A DNA stretch of 64,000 nt from Iris pallida (taxonomy: Eukaryota > Streptophyta > Magnoliopsida > Asparagales > Iridaceae): positions 33,925,832-33,989,831 of the forward strand of contig JANAVB010015600.1 of the NCBI GenBank assembly GCA_029216955.1, given 5' to 3'. Shown here one piece after another: positions 37,601 to 47,207 of this stretch. The position numbers and the translations under genes were made by a program. The notes under the pieces were generated by a model that saw only the letters and a program-made list of their open reading frames with translations, was not told the DNA's origin and did no database searches. Within the stretch, counting starts at the first letter, position 1; every line of letters starts with the position of its first letter.

Positions 37601-38499
37601 GTGGTGTGAGGGGCGCTCCCTTCTGAGCTATTTTCTTTCTTGATAGCAATCTGGTGGCAGATGCTATGATGTCACAACAGTTCTCGGTACACGGCAACGA
37701 AACCAGGAAATCGTCGATCCAGGTCATCGAGTTCCTCGTTCGTCGGGTATACTTCAAAGGCTTCGCCTCCCCACGGTAGCTTAGAAACAGCATGCATCTC
37801 ATGGAGAGCAAGGCCCAACTCTCCTCCGGGCGCGAAGAAAGTCCCCGTACGCCGGTTATACAGCTCCAAAAGGGCCATGAACAAAGGCTTGTTAATAGGC
37901 AACCCGTAACAGGTGCCCCGGACGGCGTAGTAAAGGTCAATTTCCCGAAGAGATTCCCCATATTTCCTCAGGATCCATGAGGTAAGATTGGCCCATGTAG
38001 GAATGGGGTTGATCCAGTTCAGCAGCGACAACCTGCCCACAGGATAAGACCCCTTGCGAGCGAGCTGATTCAGAAAAGTATCAGCTCGAGTAAAAGTAAA
38101 GTTAGGACCAGTCACGTTTACAAAAGTGCCAGGGAGCAGCCCCATCACACTCCGACTAACTGAATCCTTGCCCGCACATGCTGAACCAGTACGCCTGTTG
38201 TAGTGGATGTTGCCCACAAACATTCTCGGTCGGGTAGGAGTCAGGGAGCCCACCATTGTCCTGCCCAGCGGTACCATGTTAAACCATGAGAGGGAATAAT
38301 GCCGCTCCATCTCGGGGATATGGATCTCCACTCCGTCTACAGAAAAATCCCAGTTCTCTGAAACATCCAGCAATCGGGAGTTCTTTATGGAAAAGGCATC
38401 CCCAAAGAGAAAAGCCGGTTTCAGATATTCTCCGTCCAGTTTTCCCGAATTCATCATAGAACAGAGAAAGTGGAAAGGTTGGTTGTTAATGACAGCCAT
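34621..38499 (-). pseudogene. Antisense extra gene of the Gypsy element, three exons, PMD-like
   Basis: Exons on the minus strand: 38499-36211, 36132-35799 and 35702-34621. The introns of 78 and 96 bp have donors GAG|GTGATT and CTG|GTAATA and acceptors TTATAG| and GTTCAG|. Phases match across both junctions (about 1234 residues). Exon 1 has SWFNMVPLGRTMVG, LPAVKLVFKVRLALLPAMVC and YLPSRFSRQFGYSQL, resembling the aminotransferase-like plant mobile domain. A basic NLS-like GSKKRKRGANR and an acidic stretch follow. Exon 3 is largely coiled coil (EQILELQRKLAFLESELEAA). In-frame stops are TGA at 37672-37674 (TGC in copy A) and TAA at 35452-35454. Tat-lineage elements are known to carry antisense extra frames of unknown role. 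Confidence 0.72.
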
Positions 38500-38689
38500 C
38501 CTCTCTCTAGGTTCATTAGTGGGAAGCTGGTCCACTATGTGTCAAATTAAGCCGTCGAGTCGCACGCCCACAGCAAACTGAGCTGAACCCACAAGAAGCT
38601 CTCCTGCTGGGTTGGTTGGGAGGCTCACTGAAAAAAGGATAACACGAAACAGGATTAAAAGATGGTTACTGAACTCAAGTCCCTACGAG

Positions 38690-39180
38690 CCTATGCGGCT
38701 CGGATCAAACGAAGCCCTATGCGGCTCAATTGTAATTTGGTTCCAAGTGGCACGGCCACAAGAGAGCTTATGTGGTTCAGCCAACACAGCCTCATGCGAC
38801 CTAAATCAATTGAGAGTTCCATATGACATTGGTTCGATAGCTTATGCGGATCAATCGAACATATGCGGTTCTAAGCAAAAAAGCTTTTGTGGCACTGAAG
38901 CGCTATACGGATCAGTCTGTTAGAAGCTTATGCGGATCAATCGAACATATGCGGTTCTAAGCAGAAAAGCTTTTGTGGCACTGAAGTGCTATACGGATCA
39001 GTCTGTTAGAAGCGTATGCGGATCAATCGAACATATGCGGTTAGAAGCTTATGCGGCTCCGTTCAAGGGAGACTTCATGCGGCTCAAAACTTTCTCATGC
39101 GGCTCAAACATAGGGTATCTCCTATGCGGCTCGGATATGAGAGGGTCATGCAGCCCATACAGCATATGCAGCTCTATCAT
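38690..39180. promoter_or_regulatory. ATGCGGCTC motif cluster upstream of the antisense gene
   Basis: About eighteen copies of (T/C)ATGCGGCTC or close variants (ATGCGGATC, ATGCGGTTC, ATACGGATC) lie within 490 bp upstream of the antisense gene start (38499). The same motif fills the LTR U3 and, in inverted pairs, the leader hairpins. On the minus strand it reads GAGCCGCAT, close to a GCC-box core. A role as promoter element of the antisense gene is inference. Confidence 0.5.
38839..39044. repeat. 86-bp tandem repeat
   Basis: Two full units and a partial third, each beginning AGCTTATGCGGATCAATCG (or AGCGTATGCGG), with period 86. Within a unit the ATGCGG word occurs twice and CTATACGGATCAG once. 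The copy A equivalent starts at 1235. Confidence 0.85.
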
Positions 39181-39199
39181 AGCCGAACTTGGGTAAAGG

Positions 39200-39797
39200 C
39201 TTGTGCATGAATATGCAACAGAGCCACAGATTCTTAGGATTCAAAGTATCCAAATACAACCCTTACCATTAAGGTCAGGACGGACATCAGGGTGCACTTC
39301 GGGAACGACGGCTGACGAGGAAGCCGCCTTCTTGCCCTTTGCAGCAGCGGAGGCGACCTTAGAGGATTTGGGGGCCATGACCGACGATCGGAGAAGGGAA
39401 ATGAGGAAAGAAAGGCAAGACAACAATAGTTGGACGAAGGAGAAAGTAAAAAAATCCCCCCGACCGTACTCATCCATATTTATAAACAAAAGTGAAGCGT
39501 TTCGATCCCCGTGCATACACGAAGACCGACTCTTCGGTTATCAAGGTGAGCCGCCGAAAATGAAGGCCAAGCTCCTCGGATCTCGTACTGAAAAGTGGCC
39601 TTTAAAGCTGACAGCAAATCAAACAGCATTTAATGCAAAAGATTGCCATACGTGGCAATGATGTCGTGGCCGAAAGTCCCCTGCGGCTAAGCCCTCCATG
39701 CGGCTTAAACATCCATGCGGCCAGGACTTCATATACGGCCAGAAGAATACAACCATGCTTCTTATTCAAAGTATTTCAATTTTGCAAATTGAAAACT
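39200..39797. other. Gypsy 3' spacer before the polypurine tract
   Basis: No convincing gene. It contains a few more ATGCGGC words (39680-39745) and the sequence leading into the polypurine tract. Short frames on both strands have no recognisable content. Confidence 0.5.
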
Positions 39798-39799
39798 TT

Positions 39800-39807
39800 G
39801 AAGGGGG
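39800..39807 (+). promoter_or_regulatory. Polypurine tract
   Basis: GAAGGGGG three bases before the 3' LTR start at 39811. It is the expected primer for plus-strand DNA synthesis of the retrotransposon. Confidence 0.75.
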
Positions 39808-39810
39808 TCT

Positions 39811-41138
39811 TGTAGAAGCATGGAAAATATTAAAGAAAGATCCATGCGGCCAGGAAACTCCATGCGGCTCAGGAAGCCCATGCGGCTTACAGATTCATGC
39901 GGCACGAGGGACTATGCGGCTCAAAACGTCCTATGCGGCTCAGAACAGGAGACACGTGGCTTGTAAAATAGTTCTCCCCTCCTGCATTAATTGCTTTGAC
40001 GGCTGACAACTTTGAAAAAGTGGCAGCCCTGTCACAAAAGAGGTAATTATGACTCTGTCATAATGACAGACCCCTAGGGAAGTGAAGGAGATCTCTAACA
40101 CAATCTTTCGAGATCCAGAAAATGCCACGTGGCCCTGACACGTGGACGGTCATATGCGGCTTGAGTAAAGACCCTCCATGCGGTTCAGGGTGAAGCTGCC
40201 TTATGCGGCTCAGGCAGAAACAGTCTCATGCGGCTCAAGCAGAGCCCCCCCCCCCCCATGCGGCTCGCAAGGATTATCTCCATGCGGCTCATTATCTATT
40301 GTGCGGCTCAAATTATTAATATAGGTCGAAGGTTCAGGGGGCCACTCCCCAAGCAGACCCGACACGTGGCCAGTCTTATGCGGCTCCATCCTTATGCGGC
40401 TCAACCCTTATGCGGCTCAATCCTCCTCAGCGGCTTTCGGGACACGTGTCATAAAGCCAATCAATTTCCCAGATTTACTGCAATCAATGATTGGGTCAGA
40501 TCCCAATAATCTGGGACACGTGGCAGGAGAATGAATTAAATTTATTCATTCAGATTCGCAGACATCATCAAATCATCACCACGGAGATTTATTCCAATCA
40601 GCATTAATTACTGATAGGATTTGGTGCAATCTACACTAAATGGCCCAGATTTATCACGCTCAAGATTAATGGTCCAGATTGATCGATCGACAGGCCGCCG
40701 CCACTTTGAGGGGTAATCATTGTGAACCCTAATGAGGTCCCTCCATTCCTATAAATAGCAGGGTGCCATTTCCTTGCAAGATAGACGCACACACAGAGAG
40801 GCACATATACATACAGAGAGAGACTTTTTCGAGATCAAAGAGCACCAGAATACTTAAAGAGAAGAAGCAGAGAGAGAGCAAAGAGAGCATTTCTTCCAAC
40901 GCCAAGGAATCTTCTGGAGCCAAGGTTGCATACCGATCGTCCAAGGAGTAAGGCAGAGCTGCCGTCGCTTTCCTGAGCCTCTATCGTCACCCCCAGAATC
41001 TAAAATAAACAATTGTACTTAGACTATTGTACCTAGGTTTTCGTCCCTAGGCTTTCTTTGTACAAGCGAGTTTGTAACGTGAAGTAAAAGTCCAGTCCTC
41101 CGATAATTGTTCTGCTCTTTTATATTTTATGGCAAACA
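39811..41138 (+). repeat. 3' LTR of the Gypsy element, copy B
   Basis: TGTAGAAG to GGCAAACA, followed by target duplication TCGGA at 41139-41143. TATA box at 40750-40757. In the first ~155 bases it differs from the 5' LTR at about ten positions and from copy A at about one. Confidence 0.92.
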
Positions 41139-41144
41139 TCGGAG

Positions 41145-41760
41145 TCATCGGAGAAGGAGTCGAATGAGTCGGCGGTGATAGCAGATGATTGCAACACATG
41201 GAGCGAAAAGACAGGCGAAGAAGAGGACGATACGAGTCGAAGGGAAGATTCGAGTAACAATATAGGCACCGAGAAGTTGGATAGCGTCACAGACGAGGAG
41301 GCTCGAGTACAAGGCGGCAATGATGTTTATGTGAAGAAGAGGTACGAAATTTCTTTTCTTAATTATGACCCGCGTCAGAGGAGGAGAGAAAACCGGTAGC
41401 GCGGCGACGAGTGCGAGTCAGAGCTCCGGGCCGGCAAAGAGGACCCGTTCCCATTTTGACTCTGCAGCCAGCGAGAAGTTGAAGAAGCTAGGCACGCTGA
41501 GCAGCCCGTTATGCCTTGATGAGGACGTTCCGGAAGACAATGCTGATTCAGTTTTGCCTTTCTTGGATGGTATTGATTCTGTAGATCCGTGTATAAAAGA
41601 GGAAGAGATTAGGAGTAGAGTGGACCCAGAGGGAAATGAGAGATTGGAAGCTGGGTCAATATCGAAGAAGCGAAAGAGAGTCGAGGATTCTGATAGGTTG
41701 TCGTATCATCATTGTCGAAGGATGAGGGTCGGAGGACAGTCAACTTTATCTACGGCTACA
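41145..41760 (+). pseudogene. Captured gene fragment right of the Gypsy element, copy B
   Basis: The first ~400 bp (to 41546) are the inverted partner of 23073-23480. Beyond it the sequence continues with FLDGIDSVDPCIKEEEIRSR and the basic SKKRKRVEDSD. The order of acidic linker and NLS-like stretch suits a transcription-factor linker, but the family is not certain. The frame changes near 41365 and it has no start. Confidence 0.5.
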
Positions 41761-41849
41761 TAGTTTCTTCCTCGCCAGTCGAATGGCTGCAGGAACTATA
41801 TCCTTATCACCATGTCGTACCGTAGATTAATACAAATGGAGCTGGAGCT

Positions 41850-41970
41850 GGAGCCAAAATACAGAAACCAAAATACAGAATCCAAAATACAAAATACAAA
41901 ATACAGAAACCAAAATACAAAATATAGAAACCAAAATACAAAATACAGAAACCAAAATACAAAATACAAA
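41850..41970. repeat. CAAAATACAGAAAC minisatellite, copy B
   Basis: Tandem short units as in copy A (4225-4375). A shorter array recurs at 42825-42895. Confidence 0.85.
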
Positions 41971-42037
41971 ATCCAATCCCTGGGTTCGTCGAAAATACAA
42001 AACACTGTGAGAACGGATGGCTCAGAACACAACCCAA

Positions 42038-42672
42038 CCGGAGAGGATACTCTGAGAGATCCATCTGAGTATGACGTATACTCTGAGAGATCACCTTTAC
42101 AAGAATGATATCAGCAGTGGGATTGAGTGCTGGAGGAGATATTATTAGAGTATACGTCCTACTTAGATGGGTCTCTCACCGTTACTATTTTTTTTTGACG
42201 GCATGGTGGATGTGCTCCCTCAACAGATTCTTGCTCCGAGCCAAAACTTTTCTCCGGAGCTCAAGTGGACATCCTTCGTGTAGAGCTCAAGTGAGAGGTT
42301 CCTGACAGCATGGTGGTCTCCTTTGTTAAAGTATTCGTGCTCGTCCCACAACCAATGTGGGATGAGCACGGATACTTTGACAAAGGAGACCACCATGCTG
42401 TCAGGAACCTCTCACTCGAGCTCTACACGAAGGATGTCCACTTGAGCTCCGGAGCAAAGTTTTGGCTCGGAGCAAGAATCTGTTGAGGGAGCACATCCAC
42501 CATGCCGTCAGAAAAAAATAGTAACGATGAGAGACCCATCTGAGTAGGACGTATACTCTGATAATATCTCCTCCAGCACTCAATCCCACTACTGATATCA
42601 TTCTTGTAAAGGTGATCTCTCAGAGTAAACGTCCTACTCAGATGGATCTCTTAGAGTATCCTCTCTGGTTGG
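42038..42672. repeat. Long palindrome 1, copy B
   Basis: Arms of over 300 bp around CCCACAACCAATGTGGG near 42352, nearly perfectly complementary. Same structure as 4428-5064. Confidence 0.85.
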
Positions 42673-42957
42673 TTGTCGTATCATCATTGCCGAGGGATGA
42701 GGGTCGGAGGACAGTCAACTTTATCTACGGCTACATAGTTTCTGCCTCGCCAGTCGAATGGCTGCAGGGACTATGTCCTGATCACCATGTCGTACCGTAG
42801 ATTAATACAAATGGAGCTGGAGCCAAAATACAGAAACCAAAATACAGAATCCAAAATACAAAATACAGAAACCAAAATACAAAATACAGAATCCAATCCC
42901 TGGGTTCGTCGAAAATACAAAACACTGTGAGAACGGATGGCTCAGAACACAACCCAA

Positions 42958-43590
42958 CCAGAGAGGATAATCTGAGAGATCCATCTGAGTAGGACGTATA
43001 CTCTGAGAGATCAACTTTACAAAAATGATATCAGTAGTGGGATTGAGTGCTGGAGGAGATATTATCAGAGTATACGTCCTACTCAGATGGGTCTCTCACC
43101 GTTACTATTTTTTTTCTGACGGCATGATGGATGTGCTCCGTCAACATATTCTTGCTCCGAGCCAAAACTTTGTCCCGGAGCTCAAGTGGACATCCTTCGT
43201 GTAGAGCTCGAGTGAGAGGTTCCTGACAGCATGGTGGTCTCCTTTGTCAAAGTATCCGTGCTCGTCCCACAACCAATGTGGGATGAGCACGGATACTTTG
43301 ACAAAGGAGACCACCATGCTGTCAGGAACCTCTCACTCGAGCTCTACACCAAGGATGTCCATTTGAGCTCCGGGGCAAAGTTTTGGCTCGGAGCAAGAAT
43401 CTGTTGAGGGAGCACATCCACCATGCCGTCAGAAAAAAATATTAACGATGAGAGACCCATCTGAGTAGGACGTATACTCTGATAATATCTCCTCCAACAC
43501 TCAATCCCACTACTGATATAATTCTTGTAAAGGTGATCTCTCAGAGTATACGTCCTACTCAGATGGATCTCTCAGAGTATCCTCTCTGGT
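42958..43590. repeat. Long palindrome 2, copy B
   Basis: Second palindrome centred near 43275, a diverged duplicate of the one at 42038-42672. The pair lies in tandem in the right half of the CACTA element. Confidence 0.85.
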
Positions 43591-43830
43591 TGGTTGTCGT
43601 ATCATCATTGCCGAGGGATGAGGGTCGGAGGACAATCGACTTTATCTACGGATACATAGTTTCTGCCTCGCCAGTCGAATGGCTGCAGGGACTATGTCCT
43701 GATCACCATGTCGTAGTCCAATACAATCCAGAGATTGACACGGTACTAATTCATATATGTAGTCCAATACAAATAGTCTAATACAAAAACAATCCAATAC
43801 AAATAGTCCAATACAAATAAGTACTAATAG

Positions 43831-44181
43831 CTAATGAGAACCACGCTGCTCACGCAAACGCTCAGTGATACGATCACGCAACCACCTCAAAAAAGCAAGA
43901 CCTTTGGCGTGAGGAGAGATGTCGTCCCTTGCAAGTGTTGTACGAATAGAACTCCCGATCTCAGTAGCTACCGGTGCTGGATGAATAGAACTCCCGGTCT
44001 CACTAGCAACCGGTGCCACTTCCTCCTTAACTGTAGGAGGAGCCACCTCAGCATTTACTATTTCCCTCAAACGACGTGCCGCTCCTTGGGTCATGGGTGC
44101 CATCTGGTAAGATCGATAGTCACAAATAATATAATTGTAACATAAACAAGCTAAAGGAACCATCATGTAATTTGAGTACAT
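43831..44181 (-). CDS. Hypothetical 116-residue frame inside CACTA, copy B
   Basis: Same frame as 6230-6580, with a Thr-to-Ala change near the middle (TTLARDD). The function is not recognised. Conservation between the two copies says little, because the copies themselves are nearly identical. Confidence 0.25.
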   Translation of the reverse strand: MYSNYMMVPLACLCYNYIICDYRSYQMAPMTQGAARRLREIVNAEVAPPTVKEEVAPVASETGSSIHPAPVATEIGSSIRTTLARDDISPHAKGLAFLRWLRDRITERLREQRGSH

Positions 44182-44949
44182 TTTCGAAAGCAGAGGGATG
44201 AGGGTCGGATGACAGTCAACTTTATCTACGACTACATAGTTTCTGCCTCGCCAGTCGAATAGCTGCAGGGACTATGTCCTGATCACCATGCCGTACCGTA
44301 GATTAATGCAAATGGAGCTAGAGCTGGAGCCAAAATACAGTTGGTACTAACCTCAATAGAACAAACACTCTCACAGCTCAAAATACTAACACATGCTCAC
44401 GCCTTACTCTTGTGACACTTCCTTTCAAACACAAACACACACCTATATGTTCCCTTATACATGTTGCCATGTTACCTGTAAAATAGTAAACCCTTGTTGT
44501 CTATAATAAGACATAATTCTACAAAGAGAACCATACTGTAGAACTCACACTTTAAGACAATAGATGAAGAAAGACTTGTATGGAGGATCGATAGGGTTGA
44601 GCGATGTCATTTTATTCTACAAAGAGAACCATACTGTAGAACTCATACTGTAGAACTCACACTTTAACACAATTCTACAAAGAGTTGTCATAGGGTGTTG
44701 AGCGATGTCATTTTATTCTTTTCTTCTTCTTGGGATTTTTGAGTATTGGATCTTGAGACATATATAGCTAGAACTTACGAAGAATGGAGTACCATACTTC
44801 AACAAATAGATGTTGACTAATTGGTTCATATACTTGTTGTCTAAAATAAGTGTAGGAATATTGCAAAGTGAAACAATGTATCAAACACTATATCGAAACC
44901 CAAACCCAATATGCAAATCCAAATTAATACGAAAATACACAAGTGTATG

Positions 44950-45410
44950 TAGGGGATTAAGTGTACAGAGGTGAAATACATATATGCATGCTTGGAGGTG
45001 TCCACGTGTCCAACAAATGGACACAAAGTGTCCAAAACCTCACGAACATACTGTATCAGTGAACACATGGTCGTAATGTGTCTCCGTGTCCATTTTGGAC
45101 ACGAAAAACACCTCAATTAGGGTTAGGGTTTACCTTCAGTCTCCTCGCGGTGTGGAGGAGGAGGAGGAGGAGGACAAGTTCGGTGGTGGAGGAGGAGGGG
45201 ATTAAGTGTACAGAGGTGAAATACATATATATGCAAGCTTGGGGGTGTCCACGTGTCCAACAAATGGACACAGTGTCCAAAACCTCACGAACACACTGTA
45301 TCAGTGAACACATGGTCGTAATGTGTCTCCGTGTCCATTTTGGACACGAAAAACACCTCAATTAGGGTTAGGGTTTACCTTCAGTCTCCTCGCGGTGGTG
45401 GAGGAGGAGG
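44950..45410. repeat. ~245-bp tandem repeat with telo-box motifs, copy B
   Basis: Two units with GTGTCCATTTTGGACAC and ATTAGGGTTAGGGTTTA, followed by a GGA-rich stretch to about 45560. Counterpart of 7335-7800. Confidence 0.7.
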
Positions 45411-45619
45411 ATCTCGCGGTGGAGGAGGAGAAGGGGCTCGCGGTGGAGGAGGAGGAGGAGGAGAAGGGGCTCGCCGGAGGGAGGAGAAGGGGCTCGCGGT
45501 GGAGGAGGAGGATGAGCGGCGCCGGAGGGAAGGGGGTCGGGCTGTCGTTGAGGTCGGGGAAGAGGGGCGGGAACAAAAAATTTGGGGAGAGGGAGAAATG
45601 AAAAGTCGAACCGAGGAAA

Positions 45620-45926
45620 CCCTATTTAGCGGAAGTTAGCGACGTCCATAAATACGTCGCAAAGCGTCGGCCTTCCTTTAATATTCGGCGACTTCTTAAT
45701 CTTTGAGACGCTAAACGTCGCTGAACTAATAAAACTAGCGACGTTTTTCGACAAATCAACGACGTTAATTTTTATTACACTAAAGGTGGTCGCAATATGT
45801 CGTTGTTGGTCGCTATCAGCGACGTATTGTGACGCATACTTTTTGAGTCGCTAAATCCAACAAAATTAGCGACGTTTTAAGTTTGTATCGCTAATTTTGT
45901 CGCTGATATTACTTATTTTGGTAGTG
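45620..45926. repeat. CACTA right subterminal repeats and terminus, copy B
   Basis: Many GCGACGT/TCGCTAA words, then the terminus TTGGTAGTG at 45926 and target duplication CCT at 45927-45929. This is the true right end belonging to the left end at 20411. Confidence 0.9.
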
Positions 45927-45929
45927 CCT

Positions 45930-47068
45930 GTTATTAGCACTGATGCAACTTTTCTTTCATCCAAATATTAAGGTATTTTATTTATTGCTTGTGCTCATGA
46001 TCCTAATTATCAATTGCATCCTATTGCTTATGCTGTTGCCGAAGGTGAGAATACTGATTCTTGGTCTTGGTTTTTAAATGCTCTTAGACTATCATTTGAA
46101 AGTTATTTTAATGATTGGAGTAGAATTTCATTTATATCTGACAAATAAAAAGGATTATTACATGCTATGCGAGATATATTTCCAGAATCGCCTCATTTTT
46201 TTTGCATTCAACATTTTAAGCAGAATATGAAGTCTATTGTGAGAGGAAAAAATTTCATCGGTTGTTAGACTCGCTTGCTAGATCGTATAATGAAACAGAT
46301 GCACAGTACTTGTTCGAAATAATTAAAGCTGAGAACATGACGATGTACAATTGGCTTATTGGTACAAATAATGAAAATCGTCATTTTGTACATTGGATTA
46401 CAGCATATGCTCATTGTCCTAGATTAGATATTAACACTTCTAACCTTGCTGAATGTTTTAACAATTGGATTAAGAGTTTACGTGATAAACTAATAACGAC
46501 ACTTCTCGATGGTATTAGAGCCAAGATTATAACACTTCATGACAAAAACAGGAATCATGCTCAAAATTTAGACACGAGTTATTGTCCAAAGATGTTAAAG
46601 ACAATGACATCTATTACCAATGAGAGACATCAACTTCAAATATTACGAATTGATAGTTATTCGTTTGAAATATTAGACCGTGCATCGAGTAGAACATATG
46701 TTGTACGGTTAGATGAAAGATCTTGTTCATGTTTAAGGTGGTATCATACTTATATGTCATGTATGCATGCATGTTTTGCTTGCCAATATTGCAGTCATGA
46801 GGTTGAACATTATTATCCGATAATATTTTCTACTGACAGGTTGAGAAGTGTGTACGAGCCACAGATGGAACCAATTCCAGTTCCTTACAACATTCAAACG
46901 GCTTTGGTTAGCGGAGAAATTGGAGTTCCAAATGTCAGACGCAAAGCTGGAAGGCCGAAGAAAAATCGCATCAAACCACGAGAATTATCGGCAAGAGAAC
47001 TTCGTTGCGGCAACTGTGGTTTGATGGGACACAACAGAAAAAAATGTACAATTCAACCAAGAGAGTAA
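45930..47068 (+). pseudogene. MULE (mudrA-like) transposase, C-terminal half, copy B
   Basis: Continues the protein broken at 20410. DDE block VISTDATFLSSKY, then AYAVAEGENTDSWSW, SRISFISDK, NTSNLAECFNNW, a SWIM finger (CSC...CMH) and an intact CCHC knuckle (CGNCGLMGHNRKKC), ending IQPRE. In-frame TAA stops lie at 45969-45971 and 46146-46148, and a one-step frameshift near 46250 joins FIGC to the open part KFHRLLDSLARS. The nuclear transposase activity is lost. The convergent neighbour is the PMD pseudogene, presumably part of the same MULE. Confidence 0.88.
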
Positions 47069-47207
47069 AATATTGTAGTTTCGAAATATTAATAAAGACG
47101 CATTAAACATTCTATTGAATAAAAATGCACTACGTTATTAAACATTCTACTAAGAATACAAATATTCTGATATTAAATTTTTAACCCCGCCGGGCAAGTC
47201 GTTTGTA

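Larger units (their letters stand above)
23502..41138 (+). mobile_element. Tat-type Ty3/Gypsy LTR retrotransposon (defective)
   Basis: The element has TG...CA LTRs of about 1.32 kb, a TCGGA target duplication (23497-23501 and 41139-41143), a primer binding site at 24828, a leader with hairpin repeats, gag, protease, RT, RNase H, integrase, a 3' tandem-repeat region, an antisense extra gene and a polypurine tract. The domain order protease-RT-RNH-second RNH-integrase is Gypsy. The additional archaeal-type RNase H, the antisense gene between pol and 3' LTR, and the repeat-rich 3' region are known for the Tat lineage (Ogre/Retand relatives). About eight in-frame stops and one frameshift make it non-autonomous. 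LTRs differ at about 10 of the first ~155 bases, so the insertion is not recent. Confidence 0.9.
20411..45926 (+). mobile_element. Non-autonomous CACTA transposon inserted in the MULE, carrying a nested Gypsy
   Basis: The left end is CACTACCAGAATAAGT and the right end is ACTTATTTTGGTAGTG, inverse of each other with one mismatch. The 3-bp target duplication CCT lies at 20408-20410 and 45927-45929. Both termini and the TSD size are diagnostic of CACTA (En/Spm). Total length is 25.5 kb; without the Gypsy element (23502-41138) it is about 7.9 kb. Subterminal zones are full of CGTCGCTAA/CGTCGGTAAA repeats. I found no TnpD/TnpA coding region, so it would depend on another element. It carries fragments of a B3-type gene in inverted arrangement. 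Confidence 0.9.
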
